Positions 1-14,824 of a stretch of DNA of 64,000 bases are shown one piece after another. The notes beneath the pieces were generated by a model. That model had not been told where the DNA came from. It saw nothing but the letters and a program-made list of their open reading frames with translations, and made no database searches. This stretch comes from Cephalopachus bancanus. Lineage: Eukaryota; Chordata; Mammalia; Primates; Tarsiidae. The position numbers were made by a program, and so were the translations under genes. The stretch covers positions 1 to 64,000 of the forward strand of contig JAPVLO010000877.1 in assembly GCA_027257055.1 (NCBI GenBank). Reading direction: 5' to 3'. Position 1 is the stretch's first letter; every line of letters begins with the position of its first letter.

Positions 1-110
1 ACCCATATGTGAAATGGGGATAATAAAACTTACCTCATAGAGTGTTGTGAGCACTAACCGAAATTATGTATGGAAACATGTGACCAGTGGACTGTAGGTG
101 CCTAAAACCG
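1..110 (+). mobile_element. MIR SINE fragment
   Basis: tgaaatggggataataaaac followed by ttacctcatagagtgttgtg is the MIR 3' half. Confidence 0.7.
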
Positions 111-1965
111 TTTTTGTAAAGGAAGAGAGTCTTAAGACCTGTCACAAACTGGGAATTCAGGTGTTGAGGAAAGCGAGATGGATTTGCAGGTGCTGAGTAC
201 CGCCAAACAAGAAATGTAACCTTTTGCCATTTTGCTGTTGTCTGGCGGGTTTCCAGGCCAGTGCTGCAGAGTCCTCCTCAGCCTTATCCTTGAGCTGTGT
301 TCTGTCATCTGTATCACACAGCCATGTCGTCATTCTTCTGCCCTTTTCTCATTCTGGTTTCTGTGGAGGTGAAGTCAGTTTCTACTTCCTACTCCCCTCC
401 TGGACAGAAAGTCTCTCGTATGGTACTTTGCCCTGTGCTTCTTGAAGTGCTACCTCTCCTCCTGGCTCTGTTCTGCCCTTTTATCTCTCCGACAGTCACT
501 TCTGGGGTGGAATGTGCCATCTGTTTCTGAGACTGAGCAGAAGTTTGGGAAAGGGGGAGGGACAGCGCGTCCAGGGTTTGCGTGTCAGGAGACACGTTAC
601 AGCTGCTGCAGGGCAAACCCGGGTGAAACCGCAAGCCAGAGGCCTCTGGGTAGGCAGGCGGCCGTGAGGCCCGCCCCTCGGCTTCTCTCTCATCTGTGTC
701 TCACCCAGAGCTTTCCTGGCAGGAGTGGGAGAGGTTGGTATCGAGTCCTTGAGCCCTGACTCATTCCCTGACCTAGTTGGGTGTTGCCCAGTTATCTTCC
801 AAATATCTCTCCAGGGCCCTCAGTCAACAACACGAACAGTGTAATCCCAGACAGAAGGCGTAAGACGAAAGCAGACTGCCTACTTCATTTACATCTGAGG
901 GTCACAACAAACACCAAGGGGTTTCCAGTCCCCATGGTTTTATATGCCACCCAAGAGGTTACATTGGATGTAAAATGAACAAAATCATCTTACACTGTTA
1001 CACTAAAAGACTGGCTATCTTCCATATTTCTTTATAGAAACAATCATGCTTAACTTTCTCAAAAAAGAACAAAATTGTAGGGTTTTTTTTTTAGGCAGGG
1101 GAAGGGGCTGGTGGGGGAAGGGGGAGAGCCTGGAACACTGAGCCAGGAAGTGACTGGTGGTTATCACACAGTGAATCAAGGGCCTATCTAGGGACACAAC
1201 TCAGGTTTCCTAACCCCACCCCGAGTTCCATTCTTTTCCCCAGCCTAGTTACTTATAGACTACGATAATGTCCTGGACTTTCTGGACTTTACCACTTTCT
1301 CATGGTTGCCAGATTCCTGAGGGTTCAATAGGAAATCAATTGTATTCTGTTTCTGGGCTCCATGTATATTCCTTTCAGTAAGAAAGGAGAAATGTGAGAT
1401 CCGTGTTTGTTGCCTCCTAGCAGGCTATGGAAAACACTTTGGAGATATCTAAGATTCAAAGAGGACCAATGTAGTATGTGATCCTAAGATTAGATCTCTC
1501 AGAGCCAGGAGAGTCCATTTTTAAAGCATGTGTTGGTGTTCATGACCCTAATGTCTTTATAAGTCACTGTACCAGTGGATGCTGAACATTATTTTCTTAA
1601 TTTCTCTTTATTCAAAATCCCAGTCTCTCCCTAACTAGGGTCATCCTTCCTAAAGACATTAGCTGGTTTCCAAGAAAGCAGATTTTAGCTTTATCCCTTG
1701 GCAGAGAGAATGGAGTCATTGCACACAGGCCAGAACATTCTTTCTGCCAGAGCTCCCCATCTGGAAGAAAAGAGAAAGAGTTTCAGAGTTTCCATAAGGG
1801 CTGCCTGGAGGGGAGGAAGAGAGAAGAAGGGTTGGGGAGGGAAGAAGAGAGCCACAGGGCTGAAATCCCAGACTTCACAGTTGGAAAGAAAATCCTATTC
1901 AGCAGACCTAAAACCTGGTCCAGCATGACCATACCTCTCCCTTCTACCTAACCCTTAACCAGAAT
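111..1965. other. No recognised gene or repeat
   Basis: About 1.85 kb of single-copy-looking DNA. Short open frames exist on both strands, but none matches a protein I know and none has convincing splice signals. Confidence 0.5.
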
Positions 1966-2053
1966 TTCTTTCTTCTTTTCTTTCCTTTCTTTTCTTTCCT
2001 TTCTTTTCTTTCTTTGTTTTTCTTTCTTTCTTTCTTTCTTTCTTTCTTTTTTT
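1966..2053. repeat. (CTTT)n pyrimidine microsatellite
   Basis: C/T-only tract that becomes pure CTTT, grown out of the tail of the adjoining minus-strand Alu. Confidence 0.9.
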
Positions 2054-2302
2054 TTAGCTAACATCTCACTCTGTTATCAGTTTGTAATTCAATGGCACAC
2101 TCGTAGCTCACCACAGCCTCAACCTCCTGGGCTCACGGAATCCTTCTGTCTCAGCCTCTCAAGTAGCTGGACCTACAGGCCAGTTTATTTTCTTTTTTTT
2201 ATAGAGACAAGAACTCCTGTGTTATCCAGGCAGGTCTCATACTCCTCTCACAATGGCCTCCCAAAGAGCTATGATTACAGGTGTGGGCCACCACATCCAG
2301 CG
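2044..2302 (-). mobile_element. Old Alu, minus strand
   Basis: Diverged Alu. AGAATTTCTTT is present at 1,961 and 2,303, a TSD that encloses the CTTT tract. Confidence 0.8.
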
Positions 2303-2442
2303 GAGAATTTCTTTGATTTCTTATTCCTTTATCTTTCACATGTACATATCTAAACCTGCCTGTCCTACCTCAGATTTTTCTTTGTTTTTTATGTACTTCC
2401 TTTCCAATTTTGCACTCTCCCCATGGGTGATTCATAGAGGAG

Positions 2443-3667
<1,225 letters not shown>

Positions 3668-3670
<3 letters not shown>

Positions 3671-3786
3671 CTTAATACTTTTTTTTTTTAAGAGATAGAG
3701 GCTTGCTGGGCTCGGTGGCTCAGTCTCCCAAAGTGCCGGGATTACAGGCATGAGCTACTGTGCCTGACTGCTACTTCTTAATACTT
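3668..3786 (-). mobile_element. Internally deleted Alu remnant with TSD
   Basis: Only the two ends of a minus-strand Alu remain, bounded by CTTCTTAATACTT on both sides. Confidence 0.7.
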
Positions 3787-3908
3787 CTCAGAAAAATAAG
3801 ATTGTAGAATTGAAAGGAGCTTACGCATAACCTGTGATCCACAGAAGGACTTTGGTGGGTCTATGGAACATTTGAAGTTGAATGTCAATTTTAGTGCATA
3901 TATGCATT

Positions 3909-4057
3909 TTTTTGTTTTTGGAGACCCACTCTGTTGCCCAGGCTGGAGTGCAGTGACACACTCATGGCCACTGCAGCCTTGACCTGCTGGGTTCAGGTGA
4001 GCCTTCTGCCTCAGCCTTTCAAGTTGCTGGAACTATAGGCACATGCCACCACGCCCC
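3909..4057 (-). mobile_element. Truncated Alu, minus strand
   Basis: Right monomer only. It stops abruptly at 4,057, where the inverted duplication begins. Confidence 0.8.
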
Positions 4058-4197
4058 GGTTAGATATTTTTATTTCATATATACATAACATCAAAAATGT
4101 TATATATGAATTTTGAATCAAATATTAATCAAGGAATCAAAAATTAATATCCTTATTATGTGTGATGCACAATGATATCTTCCATTCTATTTTATTC

Positions 4198-4489
4198 CTT
4201 TTTTTTTTTTTTGAGTTAGAGTCTCATTCTGTCGCCCAGGCTGGAGTGCAGTGGTACGCGCACGGCCACCATAGCCTCGACCTGCTGGGCTCCAGCGATC
4301 CTTCTGCCTCAGTCTTCCAAGTAGCTGGAACTACAGGCATGTGCTACCACACCCGGCTAATTTTTTAAAATTTATTTATTGTAGAGATGAGGTCTCGCCA
4401 AGTTACCCAGGCGGGTCTTGAACCTGCGGGCTCAGGCAATCCACTCAAATCCTCCCAAAGCACGGGTTGAGCCACCGAGCCTGGCTGTT
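4198..4489 (-). mobile_element. Alu, minus strand, inside inverted duplication
   Basis: Full-length dimer ending at gagcctggc near 4,485. Confidence 0.85.
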
Positions 4490-4672
4490 TCTACAATAAA
4501 TCAAAAATTAGCCAGGTGTGGTGGCGTGCACCTGTAGTTCCAGTTACTTGGAAGGCTGAAGTTGAAGGTTCACCTGAGCCCAGGAGGTCCAGGCTGTGGT
4601 GGCCGAGCGCATGCCACTGCACTCCAGCCCGGGTGACAGAATGAGACTCCAACTCAAAAAATAAATAAATAA
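4490..4672 (+). mobile_element. Alu right half, plus strand, inside inverted duplication
   Basis: Begins within the mid-Alu A-rich linker and ends with an A-rich (AAAT)n tail. Confidence 0.85.
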
Positions 4673-4810
4673 ATAAAACAGAATGGAAGATATCATTGTG
4701 CATCACACATAGTAAGGATATTAATTTTTGATTCCTTGATTAATATTTGATTCAAAATTCATATATAACATTTTTGATGCTATGTATATATGAAATAAAA
4801 ATATCTAACC

Positions 4811-5463
<653 letters not shown>

Positions 5464-5731
5464 CACAGGATGGCCAGGGCACCCTGGGTGGTCTGGTATA
5501 TTGTCCCTATGCTGTGAGGTCCGGTTGGTTAGGTCACAAATGAAGGCTGGATCTTGGAGAGTCTACGACTGAATGCAGAACATTCTAAATATCCCTAACA
5601 GACTGTCACCTGGCTCTACCTGGGTTCTCTCAGAGACGGGGAACCTAGACCTTTGTAAGGCAGCTCATTCTGCTCTTGAGGATCTGATTGTGACAAATTC
5701 CTTCCTATATTAATGTAACATTTGCTTCCCT

Positions 5732-6026
5732 CTTTTTTTTTTTTTTTTTTTTTTTTTTGATTTGGAGTCCACTCGGTCCCCAGACTGGAGTGCAGTGGCC
5801 GTTTCCCGGCCACCACAGCCTCGACCCTGGGCCCGGCGATCCTTCCCCCTCAGCCTTCTGAGTAGCCGGGATTACAGGCACGCGCTACCACACCCGGCTG
5901 ATTTTTTGATTTATTGTAGAGATGAGGTCTCGCTGCCCAGGCGGGTCTTGAACCCGCGGGCTCAGGCAATTCACTCACCTCAGCCTCCCAAAGGCGCGGG
6001 ATTACAGGCTGAGCCACCGAGCCCGG
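5732..6026 (-). mobile_element. Young Alu, minus strand, 5-bp-deletion type
   Basis: Carries ctcgctgcccagg (deletion type), the intact T-arm-like motif and the TSD TTGCTTCCCTCTTT at both ends. Confidence 0.92.
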
Positions 6027-6069
6027 CTTGCTTCCCTCTTTCACCCAGTTATTCAGGTTTGCAGAATTA

Positions 6070-7007
6070 AAAAATAAGTCTAGGCCGAGGTTGGTGGCTC
6101 AGCCTGTAATTCTAGCACTTTGGGAGGCTGAGGCGAGTGGATTGCCTGAGGCTGCAGGTTTGAGCCCAAATCGGGAAACTTGGCGAGACCTCTTTCTCTT
6201 TTAATAAATAAAAAAATTTTTAGCTGGTTGGTAGCACATGCCTGTAGTTCCGGCTATTTGGGAAAGGGCTGAGGTGGGGGGATCACCGGAGCCCAGCCGG
6301 TCGATGCTGGGGTAGCTGTGAGTGTGCCACTGCACTCCAGCCTGGGCGACAAAGTGAGACTTCAACTTTAAAAAAAAAAAAATGTCAGCCGGGCTCGGTG
6401 GCTCAGCCTGTAATCCCGCCCCTTTGGGAGGCTGAGGTGAGTGGTTTGCCTGACCCCGCGGGTTCGAGACCCGCCTGGGGAGTGAGACCTCATCTCTACA
6501 AAAATAAAAAAATCAGCCGGGCATGGAGTGCATGCCTGTAATTCCAGCTACTGGAAAGGCTGAGGCGGAAGGATCGCCGGAGCCCAGCAGGTCGGGCTGC
6601 GGTGGCCGGGAGCGGCCACTGCACCCCATTTGGGCGAAAAGAGTGAGACTCCAACTCAAAAAAAAAAAAATTAAAAAAAAATAAAAAAAAATAAAAAAAA
6701 AAAATGTCTAGGCCAGAAATAGTGGCTCACACCTATAATTCCAGCAATCTCGGAGGCCAAGGCATGAGGATTGTTTAAGTTCAGGAGTTCGAGACCAGCC
6801 TAGGCAACATAGTGAGACTTCATCTATACAAAAATTAAAAATTAGCTGGGCATGGTAGCATGAGCCTGTAGTCCCAGCTAGGAGGCTGAGATGGAAGGAT
6901 CGCCTGAGCTCAGGAGGTTGAGGATATGATGAGCCATGAGTACACCACTGTACTCCAGCTTGGGTGACACAAGAAGACCCCAACTCAAAAGGAAAAAAGA
7001 AGTCTAC
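6070..7007 (+). mobile_element. Three tandem plus-strand Alus at one site
   Basis: Alus at about 6,081-6,383, 6,387-6,704 and 6,711-7,000, separated by atgtc(tagg) and bounded by aagtcta, so the same target was reused. Confidence 0.88.
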
Positions 7008-7094
7008 ATCCTCTTCTATTAGATTGAACCAAATGAAATCGCCATTTTTATTGATCAAAAGAGTTGAATATTGGTGATTTCATATTGTCAGCCT

Positions 7095-7845
7095 TTTTTT
7101 TTTTTTTTTTTTTGAGTCAGAGTCTCATTCGGTCGCCCAGACTGGAATGCAGTGGCCGCTCCCGGCCACCGCAGCCTCTCGCCTGCTGGGCTCCAGCGAT
7201 CCTTCTGCCTCAGCCTTCCGAGTAGCCGGAATTACAGGCATGCGCTACCACGCCCAGCTAATTTTTTGATTTTATTACAGAGATGAGGTCTCGCCTGCCC
7301 AGGCGGGTCTCGAACCTGCAGGCTCAGGCAATCCACTCACCTCAGCCTCCCAAAGGTGCGGGATTACAGGCTGAGCCACTGAGCCTGGCCTTTTTTTTTT
7401 TTTTTGAGTTGGAGTCTCACTCCATCACCCAGGCTGGAGGACAGTGGCATGCTCACGGCCACTGCAGCCTCAACCTGCTGGGCTAAGGCGATCCTTCCAC
7501 CACAGCCTTCCAAGTAGCTGGAACTACAGGGCGCACTATCATGCCCGGCTAAATTTTTTTTTTTTTTTGAGTTGGAGTCTCACTCTATTACCTAGGTTGG
7601 AGGGCAGTGGCACGCTCACGGCCACTGCAGCCTCAACCTGCTGGGCTCAGGCGATCCTTCCACCCCAGCCTTCCAAGTAGCTGAAACTACAGACACGCGC
7701 CACCACGCCCGGCTAACTTTTGATTTATTGTAGAGGCAATGTCTCGCCAAGTTGCCCAGGCTGGTCTTGAACCCTACGTTCAGGCAGTCCTCTAGCCTCC
7801 GCCTCCCAAAGTGCTGGGATTACAGTTTTGATACACCATACCCGG
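7095..7845 (-). mobile_element. Minus-strand Alu cluster (one monomer, two dimers)
   Basis: Dimer 7,095-7,391, truncated copy 7,392-7,552, dimer 7,553-7,845. Confidence 0.88.
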
Positions 7846-8036
7846 TCACAATATCTTTCTTAATATGGCACAGCCACGATCAGTCAGTTCAAAATACAGT
7901 GAGACTATTATCTCTCTGGACCTGACAGTGTGGCTTTTCATGAAACTGTGACTGTATGGGGCTTGGTGAGACCTAAAAACCTTTTTCACATAAAATGTTG
8001 TCAAGCCAGTCCTACTCCTTCCTGTGCAATTGAGTT

Positions 8037-8342
8037 TTTTTTTGTTTTTTTGGGGGTTTTTTTGAGTTGGAGTCTCACTCTGTCGCCCAGACTGGAGTGC
8101 AGTGGCACGCTCCTGGCCACCGCAGCTTCGACCTGCTGGGCTCCAGCGATCCTTCTGCTTCAGCCTATCAGTAGCTGGAACTACAGGCATGCACTACCAT
8201 GCCCGGTTAATTTTTGATTTTATTGTAGAAATGAGGTCTTGCCAAGTTGGCCAGGTGGGTCTCGAACCCGCAGGCTCAGGCAATCCACTCACCTCAGCCT
8301 CCCAAAGTGCTGGGATTACAGGCTGAGCCACCGAGCCCGGCT
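8037..8342 (-). mobile_element. Alu, minus strand
   Basis: Young-type dimer; T-tail broken by G runs. Confidence 0.9.
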
Positions 8343-8818
8343 GAGTTGTTTTCTTTTTAAACTTAAATGTAGGTCTTCATTTTATCCGTGTTAAATTTCT
8401 TCTTGTTGATTTCAGCACTTTGTTCCAATTTGCCAAGATGATTTGAACACATTGTAAACATATAGCAAAACATTACATCATACCCAAGAAATACGAAGGT
8501 GAGCCACAAACGCCAGCTATATTGAAAGGATCCACCAAAGGCCTACCCGCTTGCTAATTCCACACCCACTGTCATGTGATGCTCCTCCTGCAATTCTGAG
8601 GGTGGCTTTGTGATTTCCCCAAACCTCATCACCACCACATCCCCCCCCCCCCCAGTCACTGTAAACAAGATATCTCTATATTCTTCTGGATGTTTAGACT
8701 CCAACTTGGACTTTGGCTTGGTTCCTCCCATTGCCTCTTGGTATTTTTTCTCTGCTCAAGATGGAACACTTTTTAGCTGGGCTATTATTTCATGAGTAAT
8801 ATGTATAACTCTGCCTCA
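8343..8818. other. No recognised gene; contains C13 homopolymer
   Basis: Non-Alu DNA with an uninterrupted run of 13 C at 8,641-8,653. No gene seen. Confidence 0.5.
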
Positions 8819-9404
8819 ATTTTTTTTTTTTTTTTTTTGAGTTGGAGTCTCACTCTGTCGCCCAGACTGGAGTGCAGCGGCCGCTCCCGGCCACCGCAGC
8901 CTCAACCTGCTGGGCTCTGGTGATCCTTCCGCCTCAGCCTTCCGAGTAGCCGGAATTATAGGCATGCGCTACCACGCCCGGCTGATTTTTTGATGTATTG
9001 TAGAGATGAGGTCTCCCTCCCAGGCGGGTCTCAAACCCCCGCAGGCTCAGGCAATCCACCCCACCTCAGCCTCCCAAAGGCGTGGGATTACAGGCTGAGC
9101 CACTGAGCCCGGCTAATTTTTTTTTTAATTGGAGTCTCACTCTGTTGCCCAGACTGGAGTGCAGTGGCACACTCATGGCCACCCCAGTGTTGACTTGGTA
9201 GGCTCAGGCACTTCTTCTGTCTCAGCCTTTCAAGTAGCCAGACTACAGGTGCATGCTACTATGTCCGGCTAATTTTTTAATTTACTGTAGAGACGAGGTC
9301 TCGCCAAGTTGCCCAGGCTGGTCTCGAACCCCTGGGCTCAGGAAGTCCTCTTGCCTCCACCTCCCAAAGTGCTGGAATTACAGGCTTGAGCTGGCACGCC
9401 CGGC
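8819..9404 (-). mobile_element. Two adjacent minus-strand Alus
   Basis: 8,819-9,113 (young type) and 9,114-9,404. CTGCCTCA occurs just before and just after the pair. Confidence 0.88.
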
Positions 9405-9954
9405 CCTGCCTCAGTCTTTTTAACAGCTAAATAATATTCTATTATATAGCTATACTATGCTGATGGACACTTAGGTTGTTTCCAAATTTTTGGTATTACA
9501 CACAAAGAAGTCATGAGTCTGTTTGTAAGTACAAATGTATGATAAATTCCTGGAAATAGAATCGAAGGGTCAAAAGATATGTACATTTCAATTTTTTTTT
9601 TTTTTTTTGAGTTGGAGTCTCACTCCGTCACCCAGACTGGAGTGCAGTGGGGCCCCTCCCGGGCCCCCGCAGCCTTGACCTGCTGGGCTCCGGCGATCGT
9701 TCCGTCTCAGCCTTCCGAGTAGCCAGAACTACAGGCGCACGCTACCACGTCTGGCTGATTTTTTTATTTATTGTAGAGATGAGGTCTCGCCAAGTTGCCC
9801 AGGTGGGTCTCGAACCCGCCCGGCTCAGGCAATCCACTCACCTCGGCCTCCCAAAGTGCTGGGATTACAGGTTGAGCCACCGAGCCCTCTGTACATTTCA
9901 ATTTTAAACAGATTTTGCCAAATTGCTGTCCAAAGAGTTGTACCATTTTACTTT
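9405..9954 (-). mobile_element. L1M 3' end, minus strand, split by an Alu
   Basis: Flanks match old L1 (gatggacacttaggttgttt, then ttgccaaattgctgtcc). The Alu at 9,597-9,890 is bounded by a 16-bp TSD TGTACATTTCAATTTT. Confidence 0.75.
9597..9890 (-). mobile_element. Alu, minus strand, inside L1M
   Basis: Full dimer with a perfect 16-bp TSD. Confidence 0.93.
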
Positions 9955-10257
9955 ATTTATTATTATTATTATTATTATTTGAGTTGGAGTCTCACTCTGT
10001 CACCCAGACTGGAGTGCAGTGGCCGCTCCTGGCCACCGCAACCCCAACCTGCTGGGCTCCAGCGATCCTTCCGTCTCAGCCTTCCCAGTAGCTGGAACTA
10101 CAGGCGCGCGCTACCACGCCAGGTTCATTTGGGTTTATTGTAGAGGTGAGGTCTCGCCAAGTTGCCCAGGTGGGTCTCAAACTCGCCGTCTCAGGCAATC
10201 CACTCACCTTCAGCCTCCCAAAGGCGCAGGATTACAGGCTGAGCCACTAAGCCTGGC
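9955..10257 (-). mobile_element. Alu, minus strand, with (TTA)n tail
   Basis: TSD CCATTTTACTTTA at both ends; tail converted to (TTA)n. Confidence 0.9.
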
Positions 10258-10554
10258 TCCATTTTACTTTAATAGTGGTTTAGATCTCATCAACATAAAC
10301 AGCTTCAAGTTAAATATACCTGTTCTTTAAAGATAGCTTGATATTCTACTACTGGAAACTTGAAATTGCTTCTAATTTTTCTTTCTCCTTTTCTCAATTC
10401 TCCTCCCTATGCTCTCTGATTTCTGTCTCACTCTGAGCTCCAAATTCTGCTCACTCATCTATACAAGTAATTCTGCTATTCTCAGACCCTTGTACTTAAC
10501 TCTGCTCCAGCCCTACAATACAAATGTAAACATACGGGCATCCAAAAGCCATTC

Positions 10555-11840
<1,286 letters not shown>

Positions 11841-12690
11841 CCCCTACGGACAAACACCTCTCTTGGATTAGTCTCCTAAGGCCCACGTTGTAACCCCCCT
11901 TTTCTTTGTGATCCCCGATATAATTTAGGCTCTGGTCCCTATCCTGATCCTTATCTAGCCCACAGTCTGTCAATTAGCAGCTCTGCCCTATAAATAAACA
12001 AACAAAAAAGGGCCTGGATCAGCCTAGAAAAAAACAAGTTCCAGGACTGCCTTAGCCTGTGGCAGAGAAGAAAGAATGGGGTGGGAATCACAGGCAGAGG
12101 TGGGGACATCAGTCGAGTTCTCTCCCTCTGTAGAGGGTCAGCTTCCCTGTTCTGGCCTCTGGGTGGGTCCTGCCAGACAGGAAGGGAGCAGTTGGCTTAG
12201 TCAGTCTAGTTTTCCCTGGAACTCAGAACACTGTGAAATTCGGGAGGTGCCTAAGGTCAGTTTGGGCAAGTTCTATTCAACAAATATTCTTTGAATTCTG
12301 ACAATGGGCCAGGCCCTGTGCTGGGTTGGGGTACCAGGCAAACATGTCACATGTCATGGAAATGAAGAGAAAGCTTCACATGCTAGTTCCCTAAGCATGC
12401 TGAGTGCCTGACCCAAGTGTTTGTTTGGAGTGAGAGCCTATAAGATGAGAGAGGGAAAGTGGGCATGAGGCTACTTTGGGGGTTTTGGGTTTTAAAGAAG
12501 CAATCCAGATTAGGGAAAGATATAATGACGGAGTAAGGAAAGACATAATGACTGATTGCTGGACAAAAAGGAGTACTGAGTGCTTCAACTGCAGGTGAGT
12601 CAAATGTCATGTCTGTTTATATGGAATGTTTGGGGGAGGGAAGGTATGAGGTCAAAGAGCAGGTGGGAAAAGTTCCCAGATCCATATCCA
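11841..12690. other. No recognised gene; old repeat at 12,265-12,370
   Basis: attcaacaaatattctttga then gggccaggccctgtgctggg is an ancient mammalian repeat. The rest is unassigned. Confidence 0.45.
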
Positions 12691-12691
12691 T

Positions 12692-12693
<2 letters not shown>

Positions 12694-12736
<43 letters not shown>
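12694..12736. repeat. (GT)n microsatellite
   Basis: About 21 uninterrupted GT units. Confidence 0.97.
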
Positions 12737-12738
<2 letters not shown>

Positions 12739-12825
12739 GGTTGTATGCAATGCTAATTCCTGCTTTTTCTTGGCAGTCTTTCTGGAAATTGTGATGACAG
12801 CTGGTGGTGGGAAAAATTACTGAAA

Positions 12826-13122
12826 TAGCCGGGCTCGGTGGCTCAGCCTGTAATCCCGCGCCTTTGGGAGGGCTGAGGTGAGTGGATTGCCTGAGCCCGC
12901 GGGTTCGTGACCCCCCTGGGCAGCAAGACCTCATCTCTACAATAAATCAAAAAAAACAGCCCGGGGGTGGGTAGCACGCGCCTGTAATTCCGGCTACTCG
13001 GAAGGCTGAGGCGGAAGGATCGCCGGAGCCCAGCGGGTCGAGGCTGTGGTGGCCGGGAGTGGCCACTGCACTCCAGTCTGGGCGACAGAGTGAGACTCCA
13101 ACTCAAAAAAAGAAAAAGAAAA
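12826..13122 (+). mobile_element. Young Alu, plus strand, 5-bp-deletion type
   Basis: Contains gggcagcaagacc; flanked by AAATTACTGAAAT. Confidence 0.92.
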
Positions 13123-13255
13123 ATTACTGAAATTACTAGTGACCACAGCCTTTTCCCTGCCTCTAAATGGCTGGATATCACCTGAGCCATTCCAATTGAC
13201 AGGTTGCTATGGATTTTTTTTCCCTTTACCTCTCTTGCTTATTTAATAAAATGAG

Positions 13256-13562
13256 GGGGGCCAGGTGTGATAACTAATGTCTGTAATCCCAGCATTTGGG
13301 GAAGCTGAGGTAGGAAGATTGCTTGAGCCCAGGAGTTCGAGACCAGCCTGGGCAACAAAGTGAGACTTGGCTCTACAAAAAATAAAAAAATTAGCTGGGT
13401 ATGGTGGTACGCACCTGTAGTCCCAGCCACTTAGGAGCCTGAGGCAGAAGGAGACTAAGAGGTCAAGGCTGTGGTGAGCCATAATTGGGCCACTGCACTC
13501 TAGTCTGGGCAACAGAGTGAGACTCCAACTAAAAATATATATATAAATAAAATAAAATAAGA
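13256..13562 (+). mobile_element. Older Alu, plus strand
   Basis: Tail is (AT)n then (AAAAT)n. Confidence 0.85.
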
Positions 13563-13992
13563 GTATTACTCTGTGTGTGTGTGTTTGAGGTAGGGAGGAA
13601 TGAAGAGAGAGGTTCATTTTCCAAAAGCAGTGGACAAGCAAGCTGTATCCTCCACATTAACCAGAAAACTTCTTGCAAGATCAAAAGCCCTGGACAAGCA
13701 GCCCAATCAGAGAGACCCACTTTTTCATCTTAGATCTGCTCTGATTTACTGTGAGTTTTAGAAAATCACAGTCTCTCTGTCCAGTATCTCATTTGTGCTG
13801 TGGGAATAAGAAATTCTTGTCTTTCAATGATACTGTGAGAAAGGAATAATAAACACATAAAATCCTTAGGAAATAGTATTCTGTAGAGATTTGTTTTGTT
13901 TTAAATAATTTCACAGACTGTATCAGAAATGTAAAAAAGCAATAGCTAATAGCCATTTTAAAATGAATGGTGGGTGTTGCCAAGGGGCCTCT
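13563..13992. other. No recognised gene or repeat
   Basis: A short (GT)n at about 13,573-13,584; otherwise featureless. Confidence 0.5.
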
Positions 13993-14437
13993 CTCTTTTT
14001 TTTTTTTGAGTTGGAGTCTCACTCTGTCGCCCAGACTGGAGTGCAGTGGCCGCTCTGGCCACCGCAGCCCCTTTACCTGCTGGGGGCCCCGGGCCCTTTT
14101 TCCGCCCCAGCCTTCCCAAATAGCTGGAATTACAGGCATGCGCTACCATTCCTGACTGATTTTTTGATTTTATTGTAGAAATGAGGTCTCGCTGCCCAGG
14201 CGGGTCTCAAACCCGCGGGCTCAGGCAATCCACTCACCTCAGCCTCCCAAAGGCACGGGATTACAGCCTGAGCCACTGAGCCCGGCTCTTTTTTTCTTTT
14301 TGAGACAGGGTCTCACTTTGTTGCCCAGGCTGAAATGCAGTGGTGTGATCATAGCTCACTGCAGCCTCCAACTCCTGAGCTCAAGCGATTCTCCTGAGTT
14401 GCTGGAATTACAGGCATGCACCATTGTGCCCTGCTAA
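13993..14437 (-). mobile_element. Young Alu plus truncated old Alu, minus strand
   Basis: 13,993-14,287 is a young deletion-type copy; 14,288-14,437 is an older partial copy. Confidence 0.85.
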
Positions 14438-14451
14438 CATGGGCCAGTTTT

Positions 14452-14712
14452 TTTCTTTTCCTTTTTTCTTGAGTGGGAGTCTCACACAGCCACTGAAGCC
14501 TCGATCTGCTGAACTCAGGCAATCTTTCCACCTCAGCCTTCCAAGTAGTTGGAACTACAGGTGTATGCCACCATGCCCAGCTAATTTTTTGGTTTACTGT
14601 AGAGACGAGTTCTTGCCATGTTGTTCAGGCTGGTCTTGAACCCATGGGCTCAGGCAATCCTTTCATCTTTGCCTTTAAAGTACTGGGATTATAGGTGTGA
14701 GCCACTGAGCCT
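14452..14712 (-). mobile_element. Alu, minus strand, sharing TSD with the next insertion
   Basis: CATGGGCCAGTT occurs at 14,438, 14,716 and 14,811, marking two insertions into one target. Confidence 0.85.
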
Positions 14713-14727
14713 GGCCATGGGCCAGTT

Positions 14728-14809
14728 CTTTTTTTTTTTTTTTTTTTAAGCAGGATTTATTGAGAGGACAAAAAGCTCCCTCAGTGGGAGGGGACCCAAG
14801 GGGGTTGCC
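14728..14809 (-). mobile_element. 82-bp retroposed polyadenylated RNA end
   Basis: On the minus strand this reads gagggagctttttgtcctct, CAATAAA, tcctgctt and then about 20 A. It is bounded by CCATGGGCCAGTTCT (14,715-14,729 and 14,810-14,824). The 3' end is reminiscent of an endogenous-retrovirus LTR, but the source RNA is unidentified. Confidence 0.75.
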
Positions 14810-14824
14810 CCATGGGCCAGTTCT

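Larger units (their letters stand above)
4058..4810. repeat. Alu-cored inverted duplication (quasi-palindrome)
   Basis: Left arm 4,058-4,384, right arm 4,491-4,810, spacer about 106 bp. The outer 137 bp of each arm is non-Alu and differs at about 3 positions. The inner parts are a minus Alu and a plus Alu that differ at about 15% of positions. Confidence 0.93.

Noticed and set aside
5940..5965. tRNA gene suggested by GCGGGTTCGAGACCCGC-like T-arm
   Set aside because: No acceptor stem or anticodon arm around it; it lies inside an Alu left arm at a fixed position in every copy.
12694..12736. Tandem short repeats as CRISPR or other array
   Set aside because: Simple microsatellite in a mammalian genome; no spacers.
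12609..12794. Protein with poly(Cys-Val) tract
   Set aside because: Translation of the (GT)n microsatellite.
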